The position numbers and the translations under genes are program-made. Below are positions 24,536 through 32,987 of a stretch of 64,000 nucleotides of DNA, piece after piece (the first letter of the stretch is position 1; the number at the start of each line of letters is the position of its first letter). The stretch lies in the NCBI RefSeq assembly GCF_002251365.1, contig NZ_NPJH01000024.1, forward strand, positions 124,001-188,000, given 5' to 3'. The notes beneath the pieces were generated by a model that made no database searches, was not told the origin of the DNA, and worked only from the letters and a program-made list of their open reading frames with translations. Source of the DNA: Prevotella sp. P3-122. GTDB lineage: Bacteria > Bacteroidota > Bacteroidia > Bacteroidales > Bacteroidaceae.

Positions 24536-25585
24536 TTATATGTTAATGTCTTCTTTTGTTATTATCACGAGTTGCTCGTTGTCTATTGTGTCCATCTTAG
24601 CCAGTCTATTGGCTTGGTTCTGGATTATCTTCTCAAAGATGTTCCTGCAATATCTTGCATTGCCGAAATGCTTGTCCTTATGACGCACAGCTTGCTCGAT
24701 TCTCGCTTGCAGTACTTCAAGTGCATCCCGCTTAATCTTATAATGAGACTTTCTTAGGTTGAACTTGAATATCTTCACTAATTCCTCAACAGAGTAGTCA
24801 TCAAACTGGATATATCTGTTGAATCGCGATTGGAGGCCGGGATTTGACTCGATGAATCCTTTTATCTCGTCCGTATATCCAGCAAGGATAACCACAAGTC
24901 TGTCTCTGTCATCTTCCATACGTTTCAGCAACGTTGCAATGGCTTCCGCCCCAAAGTCATTTTCTCCACCTACAAGTGTATATGCCTCGTCGATGAACAG
25001 CACTCCATCCAGCGCATCATCAATGACCTTGTTTGTTTTAACTGCTGTCTGTCCCACATACTCTGCAACTAACTTACTGCGGTCAACCTCTACAAGATGT
25101 CCTTTCTGCAGCACACCCAGTTCTTTGTAAATACCTGCCACTATTCTGGCTACGGTTGTTTTGCCTGTACCGGGATTGCCTGTGAAAACGCAGTGGTAGG
25201 ACACAGAAGTGGTTGGTAGCCCACTCTGTTCCCTCATTTTCTGAATACGGAGCAGGTTTCGAAGAGAGTCTATGTCTGTTTTGACACGTTCCAGCCCAAT
25301 CAGATTATTCAACTCCTGCTCGTAATCAGTGTTGTCTGCAATTCCATTGGAAGCAGAGGACTGTGATGGTTGATTTTGCGGCTGAGAGTATTCAGCATAA
25401 GCGTCCCTTGCCCAAAGGCAGTTGCATTGGGCTGCATTCTTCAGCCAACCCAAACCATGTTCCCGGTTTGGTTGTACTATCTTGCCCTCACACAGCATGA
25501 TTCCTAGTGCGGTTTGGGCAAACACGTCACCATGACGAGCTGCTTCTATAATCTGATTAAATGCTTCCTGTGTCATAATAAACAT
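24536..25585 (-). CDS. CbxX/CfqX-family AAA+ ATPase with Sel1-like N-terminus
   Basis: The protein has 349 aa. Residues ~15-68 resemble a Sel1/TPR-like helical repeat (AARHGDVFAQTALGIMLCEG). The AAA+ module has Walker A GNPGTGKTT (136-144), the pore-loop-like AEYVGQT, Walker B GVLFIDEAYTL, sensor 1 VVILAGYTDE and the arginine-finger region LQSRFNRYIQF. This is the CbxX/CfqX family (Rubisco activase type I, SpoVK, and EccA of type VII secretion), which remodels protein complexes as hexamers. No Rubisco gene is present. The target is more likely one of the co-encoded membrane-anchored proteins. Confidence 0.9.
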   Translation of the reverse strand: MFIMTQEAFNQIIEAARHGDVFAQTALGIMLCEGKIVQPNREHGLGWLKNAAQCNCLWARDAYAEYSQPQNQPSQSSASNGIADNTDYEQELNNLIGLERVKTDIDSLRNLLRIQKMREQSGLPTTSVSYHCVFTGNPGTGKTTVARIVAGIYKELGVLQKGHLVEVDRSKLVAEYVGQTAVKTNKVIDDALDGVLFIDEAYTLVGGENDFGAEAIATLLKRMEDDRDRLVVILAGYTDEIKGFIESNPGLQSRFNRYIQFDDYSVEELVKIFKFNLRKSHYKIKRDALEVLQARIEQAVRHKDKHFGNARYCRNIFEKIIQNQANRLAKMDTIDNEQLVIITKEDINI

Positions 25586-25588
25586 ATT

Positions 25589-25888
25589 TTAGTCCCAAAA
25601 CTTAAAGCCGAGTTTTCGACCTTCTCGTTCCCATTTCTCATCATCTTTCTTGAAGTCATCCAACATCTTTTCTGTACTGTTGATGAAGTCATCCGTATCA
25701 TCAAGCAGTGCTTGGGTCTTCAATCGGAGAGCGATTCGGCTTTTCACATAATTTTCTTCGCTGCTTGATGCCCCAATGGCTCGCATTACTTTCTTTAGGC
25801 AACTATTGGAAGAATCCAACTTAATGCCACTGTTTTCTATTTTACGATCCAACTCTTGTTGTCTCGAAGTTAGGTCATACCATCCCAT
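25589..25888 (-). CDS. Small helical protein, unknown
   Basis: The protein has 99 aa, is highly charged and is almost entirely helical (SRQQELDRKIENSGIKLDSS, AQLLDDTDDFINSTEKMLDD-type heptads). The C-terminus is basic and aromatic (REGRKLGFKFWD). There is no signal or membrane segment. It lies 3 nt before the CbxX-type ATPase gene and 11 nt after the FtsZ-CTD-like gene, so it is probably an adaptor in that complex. No family was recognised. Confidence 0.55.
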   Translation of the reverse strand: MGWYDLTSRQQELDRKIENSGIKLDSSNSCLKKVMRAIGASSSEENYVKSRIALRLKTQALLDDTDDFINSTEKMLDDFKKDDEKWEREGRKLGFKFWD

Positions 25889-25899
25889 AACATTCCGTA

Positions 25900-26283
25900 T
25901 TAAAATCCTATTACCACTATAAGCTCAAATTGGTCATTTTGCAAATTGTCCATTGTAGATATTCCCCATTTGCATTCCAATTCTTCGCCCAGTTTGTCTA
26001 TTACCTCATGGATGTCATTTATATTCTCCATGAAACAATTATCTTGTGGAAGTCGAATGACGAATAGCAATCCTTTTACCTGTTTGCTGTCGTTTCTCTC
26101 AATAATTGAGGAGATGGCGTTATCGAGCATAACGCCAATCTCTTCGATCTTCCCAGAAACCTTTTCTGCGTCAATATCGCCGACATTAGCCTTGAAACTA
26201 TCAACATCGTTTTGGTCAATGTTAATGAATCCCTGACTACTTACGATTTCAGCCAAAAGGCTATTTACTCTTTCTGTTTTCAT
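25900..26283 (-). CDS. Stand-alone FtsZ C-terminal-domain-like protein (copy 2)
   Basis: The protein has 127 aa and covers the FtsZ C-terminal domain from end to end. SSQGFINIDQNDVDSF corresponds to TVPGLINLDFADVRTV, the helix LDNAISSII to EMAISSPLL, KQVKGLLFVIRLPQD to SGARGVLVNITAG, and ECKWGIS...DQFELIVVIGF to VVIGTSLD...DELRVTVVATG. No GTP-binding domain is encoded in the window. The paralogue at 13154-13558 keeps the same order with lower similarity. It lies next to two very small genes and 3' of a glycine-zipper gene. It could interact with FtsZ or FtsZ-like filaments; this is inference. Confidence 0.7.
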   Translation of the reverse strand: MKTERVNSLLAEIVSSQGFINIDQNDVDSFKANVGDIDAEKVSGKIEEIGVMLDNAISSIIERNDSKQVKGLLFVIRLPQDNCFMENINDIHEVIDKLGEELECKWGISTMDNLQNDQFELIVVIGF

Positions 26284-26294
26284 TGTCTATAGAA

Positions 26295-26423
26295 TTAAAT
26301 TATCATTGTTCTATGAAGACTGTCCACTGCCTTGTCCAGTTCTTCGTTAGCTTTTTCTGAGTCGTGATTAGCCATTGCATATATGCCCTTGGCTGTATGA
26401 TAAAGAGATCCAATCAGTCCCAT
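26295..26423 (-). CDS. 42-residue small protein
   Basis: The ATG at 26423 gives a protein of 42 aa beginning MGLIGSLYHTAKGIYAMANH. The open frame runs further up only from a TTG. The N-terminal half is weakly hydrophobic and the C-terminal half is a charged helix (EKANEELDKAVDSLHR). Its size and pattern (MG start, hydrophobic helix, then charged helix) match the 41-residue protein at 26578-26703. It lies 11 nt before the FtsZ-CTD-like gene. The function is unknown. Confidence 0.45.
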   Translation of the reverse strand: MGLIGSLYHTAKGIYAMANHDSEKANEELDKAVDSLHRTMII

Positions 26424-26577
26424 AACTTTCACTATTTGATTAAAAATTCCTGTTTTCGCATGTAAAGATAGTAACAATTCTTATTGCATGTAGTAGAGTT
26501 ATACTCCCTTACATCCAATTCATTTTGTCTCACAAATTTATTGTGTAAAGAAGTGTAACTCTACTGCAATTGCAACG

Positions 26578-26703
26578 TTACATTTTCTTGTCCTTGGACT
26601 GATTCACCTTTTCATCAATCCATTTTGCTGCTTCGCCAGCGGCTTTGAAAGCCTGCCCGCTAAGGAGATAATATCCTCCCATTATTGCCAATACTGTTCC
26701 CAT
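26578..26703 (-). CDS. 41-residue small membrane-type protein
   Basis: I translated this from ATG 26703 to TAA 26578: MGTVLAIMGGYYLLSGQAF, then KAAGEAAKWIDEKVNQSKDKK and a final Met. A short glycine-rich hydrophobic helix is followed by an amphipathic charged helix. It starts 4 nt after the stop of the glycine-zipper gene, which supports real translation. With 26295-26423 and 26708-27127 it forms a cluster of three very small hydrophobic proteins. No family was recognised; a pore or membrane-patch component is possible. Confidence 0.5.
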   Translation of the reverse strand: MGTVLAIMGGYYLLSGQAFKAAGEAAKWIDEKVNQSKDKKM

Positions 26704-26707
26704 AATA

Positions 26708-27127
26708 CTAATCATCAAGTAATTTACCTATGCACCAACCAATCCCTGCACCGATAGCTCCGCCAACAGCAATTGCACCTACAATGGGGGCGGCAGCAAC
26801 CACCAATCCACCTACTGCTGTTCCCACGGCACTGGCTCCAGAAGCAACAGCTCCAATACCAGAGGCTACCGTTGAGCCTGCTGATGTTACAGCAGCTCCA
26901 ACACTGCCCAGGCCAATTGCGGATGCTGCACTTCCTATACCAGAGGCAGTCGAATTGATAGAGTTAGTGAATGCATTGACTGCGTTATTGCTTGCATTGG
27001 AGATCGAACTGCCAATAGAGTTAGCACCAATTGCTGACAAAGCAGCACCTGAACTTGCGCCTACAGTTGCACCTGCGGTTCCTACGATTGCGTTGTAGCC
27101 TAAGCTACCGGGTCTTGGAGGTCTCAT
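26708..27127 (-). CDS. Glycine/alanine-rich glycine-zipper protein
   Basis: The protein has 139 aa, of which most are Gly, Ala, Ser and Val. Repeated GxxxG/A-like patterns run from residue 12 to 130 (GTAGATVGASSGAALSAIG, then VGTAVGGLVVAAAPIVGAIA and GGAIGAGIGWCIGKLLDD). Long glycine zippers form tightly packed membrane helices, as in pore-forming and bacteriocin-like peptides. The N-terminal MRPPRPGSLGYN has no typical signal. It is the first gene after a strong promoter (27172-27201), so it is probably made in large amounts. It might be a toxin-like membrane protein or a structural component. Confidence 0.6.
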   Translation of the reverse strand: MRPPRPGSLGYNAIVGTAGATVGASSGAALSAIGANSIGSSISNASNNAVNAFTNSINSTASGIGSAASAIGLGSVGAAVTSAGSTVASGIGAVASGASAVGTAVGGLVVAAAPIVGAIAVGGAIGAGIGWCIGKLLDD

Positions 27128-27171
27128 AATACTTTCGTTTTAAATTGTTATTCTTTTTGTTTTCTGTACTG

Positions 27172-27201
27172 CAAAATTACATGATTTTCTGCTACAGACA
27201 A
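27172..27201 (-). promoter_or_regulatory. Bacteroidota promoter of the 27127-15567 unit
   Basis: TTG at 27201-27199, 19 nt, then TAATTTTG at 27179-27172 match the Bacteroidota consensus with optimal spacing. The first start codon is 45 nt downstream. It lies just downstream of the terminator at 27239-27282, so a new transcript starts here. Confidence 0.7.
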
Positions 27202-27238
27202 TAGGTGCACATTCACTTACACGACATTTGTTAAATGC

Positions 27239-27282
27239 AAAATCAGGAAGTGTGTAACTTAATGTACTCACTCCCTGATTTT
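27239..27282 (-). terminator. Intrinsic terminator after the TerB-wing gene 27302-28759
   Basis: AAAATCAGGAAGTGTGTA (27239-27256) and TACTCACTCCCTGATTTT (27265-27282) form an 18-bp stem with two mismatches and an 8-nt loop, ending in TTTT on the minus strand. The stem begins 20 nt after the stop at 27302. Confidence 0.75.
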
Positions 27283-27301
27283 GACTATTTCTTGGATGAA
27301 C

Positions 27302-28759
27302 TTACATGAAAGTTCCCCAATCGGGATGTTCTTTTATGGGTACTCCATTGACTGATACTCTGTCAGGTGAGACAATGGTAGTAATGTAATCACCAGTACC
27401 AATCTGGATTTCTCCAATCAGTCTGCTGCCAACGACATCCTCAATAGCATTCCTTATTTCAGATATTCTATTCACTACGTTAGGATAGAGGGGACTGCGA
27501 TGTGTTATCGTTTGACAATTGGACAGATGTGAGCAAATCCATTCATATTGTTCTTGAAGCCTATCTTGTTCTTCAGCATTCAGAGTGTTGAAGACCTTTT
27601 TCATAGGCAATCCTTTCTTGTCACCAAAGAAAGATCTGCACAATATCATAATATAGATGGCCGTCTTGCCAATAGCCAGTGGCAACTTGTAGTCATTGAT
27701 AAACACAGCACGTAGATTCGTGCTTATATTGATGTTGTACTGTTGTGGATTGTTTTTTGCCAACGCCACCATCCTAAAGAAGGCTTTATGAATGCCATGG
27801 TACAACAACTTATCCTTCGCAGGATTAAAATCAATGTGGAAGTTAAAGGTTACAAACTTATTGAAGTCATGTATCAAATCTCCCACTACGTTGACCACCT
27901 TTTCCTCTCCAATATTGATTTTTAAGAAGTTGGCATTTGTCTCATAGACGAGACCCTTATCAGATATATTCTTGCCAATGACACTCGAACGGCCAAGCAT
28001 CACCATCAAAGAGGGACGGGCACAAATGATGTCAAAGCCCAGCTTTTCATTCAAGTAGTCTTTAACGAAACTCTTGGTGTCCATCTGCATGATGTTGTTA
28101 TAGACATCCTCCACCTTGTCTTCTGGTATATCGGGGAAGATATACATAGACATAGCTTTGAACATCTCCAATCCCTTTTTCTTATATTGTTCTACAATCT
28201 TAGGGATATAGATAAACTGGAAGCCGATGCTTGCGAGCAGATTGACAATCAAGTCATAGTTTTGCTCTACTTCAAGGCTTTTGCTGCTTGCATTGTTGTC
28301 AACATACAACACAAAGCGTTTACCTATGAAGATGTCAGTAAGTTTGAATGACTGAATATCATATTTGGTGTATGTCGCATTGTTCTTTTTGAGGAAATAG
28401 TCTATTGCCAACAGCAAGATAGCCTCCGCTGGAGCACAGAAGCCATCACTGCTTGCAGTCTCACTGACAATGTTTGCTGCCTTTTCTGCTTGTCTTCGCC
28501 GTTGGTCGGCATGAACTTTTCTGATGACTTCATTGTCGTTGTTGTCATCCGAGGGTTGCGTCAACAATTTGATTGCCTTTGCAAACGTCAGTTCTTGTGC
28601 CTGGTGGAAGAGAATACGGTTGTTCTCCTCACCAAACAGTTTGGCAAACTTGACCACTTCTTCATCGTCGATAATCTTGTCTGCCATAATAAGGTCATAG
28701 ACTATGCGAGCCAAAGCTATTCGCTGGTCTTTCCCCAAATCTTTAATGCGACTGTCCAT
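27302..28759 (-). CDS. TerB-like domain protein with C-terminal winged-helix-like region (paralogue 1)
   Basis: The protein has 485 aa. The first ~95 residues form a TerB-like helical bundle (QRIALARIVYDLIMADKIID, then DEEVVKFAKLFGEEN) with the acidic 'aD..i..eE' signature seen in tellurite-resistance TerB. The middle (RIPKIVEQYKKKG-type segment, then DYLNEKLGFDIICARPSLMV) is shared with the paralogue at 31611-32984. The C-terminal part (LPLAIGKTAIYIMILCRSFF) is shared with that gene and with 15567-16859. No membrane segment is present. TerB modules sit in metal- and stress-sensing systems. The two paralogues flank the Ca2+-ATPase gene, suggesting a linked role. Confidence 0.7.
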   Translation of the reverse strand: MDSRIKDLGKDQRIALARIVYDLIMADKIIDDEEVVKFAKLFGEENNRILFHQAQELTFAKAIKLLTQPSDDNNDNEVIRKVHADQRRRQAEKAANIVSETASSDGFCAPAEAILLLAIDYFLKKNNATYTKYDIQSFKLTDIFIGKRFVLYVDNNASSKSLEVEQNYDLIVNLLASIGFQFIYIPKIVEQYKKKGLEMFKAMSMYIFPDIPEDKVEDVYNNIMQMDTKSFVKDYLNEKLGFDIICARPSLMVMLGRSSVIGKNISDKGLVYETNANFLKINIGEEKVVNVVGDLIHDFNKFVTFNFHIDFNPAKDKLLYHGIHKAFFRMVALAKNNPQQYNINISTNLRAVFINDYKLPLAIGKTAIYIMILCRSFFGDKKGLPMKKVFNTLNAEEQDRLQEQYEWICSHLSNCQTITHRSPLYPNVVNRISEIRNAIEDVVGSRLIGEIQIGTGDYITTIVSPDRVSVNGVPIKEHPDWGTFM

Positions 28760-28764
28760 ATCTT

Positions 28765-31545
28765 CTATGTTTTAATTCTGTTTATTATAAATCGTTTTAT
28801 ATCAGCAATGATAAGCACAGGCGATGTGATTAGCAGTAGCCATCCCCAGTCTCTTAAAGAAAGAGGAGACACACTAAACATTTCTCTCCCAAAAGTGACA
28901 ATAATTATTTGTCCCACCAAAATCACCAATGCAATATATATAAAACTTGGGCTAAAAGATGTCTTCACTTCCTCGTCCTTCTTGAACACTCCACATATAT
29001 CCTGTATCAAACTGCGAGAGGTCTTGAAATACTTCGCATTAAACAGATTCCAGAATTGCAGGAGTACAAAGAAGGTGAAGAACACACTCAACTCATACGG
29101 ACTTAGATGTTGCTTTGTCTTGCTGAGGTCGAAAATGCCTGTGGCAAACAGGGTTAACTTTTCGCTTTTAAACAATTCAGAAACCTCATGTATGTCACAA
29201 TGCCATAACAACTGCCACATGCCGACTAAGATTACAAAGAACAATATTCCGACTCCGACAATCTGTGTCCCCATACCTTTATTTATTATATGGCTGTTGG
29301 GGTCACGAGGCTTGTCATTCAACACTCGTTTGTTTGCAGGCAATGAAGATAGAGCCATTGCGGCAAATGTGTCCATGATAAGGTTCACCCAAAGCATCTG
29401 TGTCACATTCAGAGGTGAGTCAAGGCCTGTAAATGCGCCTATCAGCACAATAAGACATGCACAGATGTTGATAGTCATTTGGAAGAGAATGAACCTTTGT
29501 ATATTCAGATACAAAGAGCGTCCCCAAATAATGGCCCTTACGATACTACTGAAGGAGTTGTCCAAAATTGTAATATCGCTTGCCTCCTTGGCTCTTGATG
29601 TACCATCGCCCATAGAGAGACCAACCTGTGCTTTGCTGAGAGCCGGAGCATCATTTGTTCCGTCACCCGTAACAGCAACAACTTGGTTCTGTTTCTGAAG
29701 CAAAGTCACCAATCTGGCTTTGTCATCAGGACGGGCACGTGAAATAATCTTAAAGTCCGGATTGGCTATCAATTTCATTGCTTCCTCATCCGACATCTTC
29801 TCGAAGACATCACCAGTCACCGTTTGCTGTTTCTCGTTTCTCTCCAAAAGTCCAATCTGCCTGCCTATCTCATTAGCAGTGCCTAGGGTGTCACCTGTCA
29901 CAATAATCACTCTGACCCCAGCCTTCTGCGTACATTCTGTTATGGCATCCTTCACCTCGTCACGCACAGGGTCGGCTATGCCTACAATGCCGTCAAATGT
30001 CAAGGGACTCCATTTTCCATCGCTCTCATATTGTGAAGCAAAAGCCAATGTACGCATTGCTTTGTCCTGATATTCTGACAATTTTTCGAGGACATGATTC
30101 TTGTCTGTATTACCGGCAATTACATCACACATTTCCAGAACAATCTCTGGCGCACCTTTCACATATCTGACATGACGCTCTTCTTTGGCAAGTTCTACAC
30201 CAGTCTTGGCTTCAAACTCCATCTTCATATATTTCTTCTCTGTCGAGAATGGCTCACCATGACCAATCTCATATAGGTGACGCTGTTCTTCATAGTTGAT
30301 GCCTTTTGTCTTCTGCCAAGCCAACAATGCGCCTTCTGTCGGATTGCCCAATGGCTTTTCCTTTCCATTGTCATCAAGCGATATTTCTGCCGTTGAGTTA
30401 ATGGCAATGTTCCTTTGAATCCTTTTCTCAGCATCCTCTCCATAGAAATCATAATCTACAACTGTCATCTTGTTTTGGGTCAAAGTGCCTGTCTTGTCGG
30501 TACAGATAACAGTCGTTGCTCCCATCGTCTCACACGCGTGGAGCTTTCTGACAAGGTTGTTCTCTTTCAGCATCCTTCTCATGCTGAGGGCAAGACTGAC
30601 AGTAACACTCATGGGCAATCCTTCAGGAACGGCTACCACAATCAAGGTAACGGCAAGCATGATTGAACCGAGAGCAAACTCGGCTATCTCTAACCATGAA
30701 TGGTTGTTTGCTGCATTTCCGTCAAAGAAGAAGAAATAGACCATTCTTCCGATGACAATCAGGATGGCAATAATGAAACTGAGCTTGGAAATCATGCTGC
30801 CCAGTTTGTCCAACTGTTGGTTGAGCGGTGTCTCCACTTCTCTTCCTTCTTGGGTTTTGGCTACGCCCTTTCCCTCGATAGTGTCCATACCTATTTTATC
30901 CACATGGAATATGGCGGTACCACCAATAACGGTAGAACCTCGAAGTACCATATTGGTGGGGAAGGTCGTTTCTTTTTCAAACTCCTCCTCGTAGGCTGAT
31001 TTTCGTGCGTATGGTTCTCCTGTGAAGTTCGACTCATCAACGATGAAGGAATTAGTCTCGTCCAAATATCCGTCGGCAGGTATCTCGTCACCGTTCTCCA
31101 AATATACATAATCTCCTATGCAGACATCATGTTTCTTGACTTCCCTTATCCTAATTTTCTCTTTCCCGTTTTCCATAAAGCGACGGAACACCTTGATAGG
31201 CCTTCTGTCCTTTACAGTATTCAGAACTTCAAACTCCCTTTCTGCCTTTACTTCAAAGATGAATCCTACTCCTGTAGCCAACAGCAAGGCAGACAATATA
31301 CCGATAGGCTCGAATAAGATGTTCTTGCCTTGCCCCATATAGAAGACTTCATACAGGGAGACTATCACTGAAAAAAAGAATACCACCAATAATACAATTA
31401 TCAGTGGGTCCTTAAATTTTTCCAGATAGGCTTTCCATAAGGATTCTCTCTCTGGGGGCGGTATCAGATTCTTACCTTTCCCATTAGTTACTTGTTCAGA
31501 ATTGTCATAAAGACACTGATGTAAAAATGATCTTCTTTTTCGCAT
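28765..31545 (-). CDS. Ca2+-type P-type ATPase (P2A/P2B-like)
   Basis: The protein has 926 aa, full length for a bacterial Ca2+ P-type ATPase. The phosphorylation site is CTDKTGTLTQ (Asp350). TGE of the actuator loop is at ~175, VPEGLP in M4 at ~307-311, the KGAPE nucleotide-site motif is present, and the hinge GDGTNDAPAL is intact. M6 reads LWVNLIMDTFAAMALSS, the N-x-x-x-D pattern of Ca2+ pumps. About ten membrane segments are visible. It should export Ca2+, possibly Mn2+. It lies between two TerB-wing paralogues and shares a transcription unit with an RCK-RyR protein, which points to cation homeostasis. Confidence 0.92.
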   Translation of the reverse strand: MRKRRSFLHQCLYDNSEQVTNGKGKNLIPPPERESLWKAYLEKFKDPLIIVLLVVFFFSVIVSLYEVFYMGQGKNILFEPIGILSALLLATGVGFIFEVKAEREFEVLNTVKDRRPIKVFRRFMENGKEKIRIREVKKHDVCIGDYVYLENGDEIPADGYLDETNSFIVDESNFTGEPYARKSAYEEEFEKETTFPTNMVLRGSTVIGGTAIFHVDKIGMDTIEGKGVAKTQEGREVETPLNQQLDKLGSMISKLSFIIAILIVIGRMVYFFFFDGNAANNHSWLEIAEFALGSIMLAVTLIVVAVPEGLPMSVTVSLALSMRRMLKENNLVRKLHACETMGATTVICTDKTGTLTQNKMTVVDYDFYGEDAEKRIQRNIAINSTAEISLDDNGKEKPLGNPTEGALLAWQKTKGINYEEQRHLYEIGHGEPFSTEKKYMKMEFEAKTGVELAKEERHVRYVKGAPEIVLEMCDVIAGNTDKNHVLEKLSEYQDKAMRTLAFASQYESDGKWSPLTFDGIVGIADPVRDEVKDAITECTQKAGVRVIIVTGDTLGTANEIGRQIGLLERNEKQQTVTGDVFEKMSDEEAMKLIANPDFKIISRARPDDKARLVTLLQKQNQVVAVTGDGTNDAPALSKAQVGLSMGDGTSRAKEASDITILDNSFSSIVRAIIWGRSLYLNIQRFILFQMTINICACLIVLIGAFTGLDSPLNVTQMLWVNLIMDTFAAMALSSLPANKRVLNDKPRDPNSHIINKGMGTQIVGVGILFFVILVGMWQLLWHCDIHEVSELFKSEKLTLFATGIFDLSKTKQHLSPYELSVFFTFFVLLQFWNLFNAKYFKTSRSLIQDICGVFKKDEEVKTSFSPSFIYIALVILVGQIIIVTFGREMFSVSPLSLRDWGWLLLITSPVLIIADIKRFIINRIKT

Positions 31546-31575
31546 TCTATTTTCAATTTTCTATTTCTTTGAATG

Positions 31576-31583
31576 CAAAATTA
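31576..31583 (-). promoter_or_regulatory. Possible internal promoter (-7 box) of the Ca2+-ATPase gene
   Basis: TAATTTTG fits the -7 consensus and lies 31 nt before the start codon, in the 65-nt gap after the TerB paralogue. No properly spaced TTG is present upstream, so it is weak or needs an activator. Confidence 0.35.
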
Positions 31584-31610
31584 CAATACTCTTGTCATAA
31601 TAGACGAAAA

Positions 31611-32984
31611 TTACAACGTTGGAAACGAGGATTCCCCTTTGGGAAGAATGAAAGTAACATACTCTTTTGGGGCTTTTATCCTATAGAAAGACATCAAACC
31701 ACATTTTACGTGCTCAGGAATGAACATTTCCGCATTTGCCAATCCCGACATCACCTTGATTCTTGTCTTGATATGATGGGTTTGTGTTCTGTCTTTATAT
31801 TCATTCACGATATTGCCTTTCCCTATATAGCTGTAAATATTATTGTATTCACCTAACAACTTTTTCTTTTCTGCCTTTGGAATATGCTCACGCCAGTCGA
31901 GTCCGTTACCTTCCAACGATTTCCGAACTATCATCATATATAAGGCGGCCTCTTGGGGATTGAGTTTTAGTATGAATCTCTCATCACAATCCATAGACTC
32001 AAAATATACCTTTGCCGTATGCGTTGAGAAATCAAATACAAGCCGGCAATCTTTTTTCTCTTTGCCGTATGCAATCAAGTCAAAGAGCGAACGATGAAAG
32101 CCAAAATATAGGAACTTGTTGCTTCTCGACCGTGTCTTTGCCACAATATCGGCATTGATCATTTCTCTATAGGTGTTCACCAACCGATGTATGGTGTTCA
32201 TCACATCATCGGTCAACTCAATCTGGAGGAAATTGCTGAATCTCGTCCGTTCTGCATCATCATCGCCAAAGGAATCGATAATGTCCGACTCGTTGATTTT
32301 TATGAGTAGTGAGGGATTGGAATCAATAAGATTTACACCAATCTTCTTGTATAACAAGTCTCTGCAAAAGCGTGAGGTACTCAGATTACACAGACTATAG
32401 CAAATCTCATCTATGCGAAGAGTAGAAGCAGATGGTATCATGTATTTCACCACCTTATGCAGATATTTCTTACCCAACGCTCTAAAATCATCAACAACAC
32501 TGGGGATATAGATGAAGTCAAAGCCTGCATTGGCAAACTCTTCCTCAATCTGTTTCAGTTGGTTGAGAATGGCAGCATCTATATCTGTTCCTTCTGTGTT
32601 TTCTACATATACGGCGGTCATGTTCTCCATGTTGATACCCTCAGACGGCACAGAAAAGACATTAGCATTTTCTGTCAAAGCCATGATAACGCAATATATT
32701 AAGACTGCTTCCAACGGCACACACGTTCCATCTGACAAAGAGAGGCGTTTCAAGGTCTTTACAAGTTCTTCTCTTGTCTCTCCATCCAGTTCTTTGAGAA
32801 TAGACATGGCTTTCGCAAAATCCATCCTCTTGGCTTCTACAAGCATGGATTCACTGATGTTGAAACCATCCTTAGAGATAGTCTCCTCAAAGAAGTCCAT
32901 CTCTTTTTCTTCTACGATAAAGTCAGCCTCAATGAGGTCTGACAATATGCGAGCCAAGGCGATTCTTTGTACTCTTTCCAACAT
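31611..32984 (-). CDS. TerB-like domain protein with C-terminal winged-helix-like region (paralogue 2)
   Basis: The protein has 457 aa. The N-terminus (VQRIALARILSDLIEADFIV, then EEKEMDFFEETISKDG) is a TerB-like bundle. The middle segment FDFIYIPSVVDDF...IGVNLIDSNPSLLIKI matches FQFIYIPKIVEQY...LGFDIICARPSLMVML in paralogue 1. The C-terminal part contains LNPQEAALYMMIVRKSLEG and a helix-rich tail with DWREHIPKAEKKKLLGEYNN. The final ~30 residues form a strand pair (EYVTFILPKGES). It is soluble and its function is unknown. The start is 3 nt after the SMR gene's stop. Confidence 0.7.
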   Translation of the reverse strand: MLERVQRIALARILSDLIEADFIVEEKEMDFFEETISKDGFNISESMLVEAKRMDFAKAMSILKELDGETREELVKTLKRLSLSDGTCVPLEAVLIYCVIMALTENANVFSVPSEGINMENMTAVYVENTEGTDIDAAILNQLKQIEEEFANAGFDFIYIPSVVDDFRALGKKYLHKVVKYMIPSASTLRIDEICYSLCNLSTSRFCRDLLYKKIGVNLIDSNPSLLIKINESDIIDSFGDDDAERTRFSNFLQIELTDDVMNTIHRLVNTYREMINADIVAKTRSRSNKFLYFGFHRSLFDLIAYGKEKKDCRLVFDFSTHTAKVYFESMDCDERFILKLNPQEAALYMMIVRKSLEGNGLDWREHIPKAEKKKLLGEYNNIYSYIGKGNIVNEYKDRTQTHHIKTRIKVMSGLANAEMFIPEHVKCGLMSFYRIKAPKEYVTFILPKGESSFPTL

Positions 32985-32987
32985 CTG

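Noticed and set aside
24536-25585. Rubisco-activase role for the CbxX-type ATPase
   Set aside because: There is no Rubisco or CO2-fixation gene nearby, and the family also serves secretion and sporulation complexes. A remodelling role in this island is more likely.
26492-26565. Inverted repeat AGTAGAGTTATAC / GTGTAACTCTACT as a terminator
   Set aside because: The arms are 12 of 13 paired, but the loop is 48 nt and no T-run follows. It is too weak to call.
26730-27098. Plus-strand open frame rich in Ala, Pro and Thr
   Set aside because: This is the antisense shadow of the glycine/alanine-rich protein. Gly and Ala codons give Pro, Ala and Thr on the other strand, so the frame stays open by composition alone.
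28490-29698. Plus-strand open frame of 402 codons
   Set aside because: It is antisense to the Ca2+-ATPase gene and the neighbouring TerB gene, which have clear motifs on the minus strand. Its translation has no recognisable domain and is rich in codons forced by the opposite frame.
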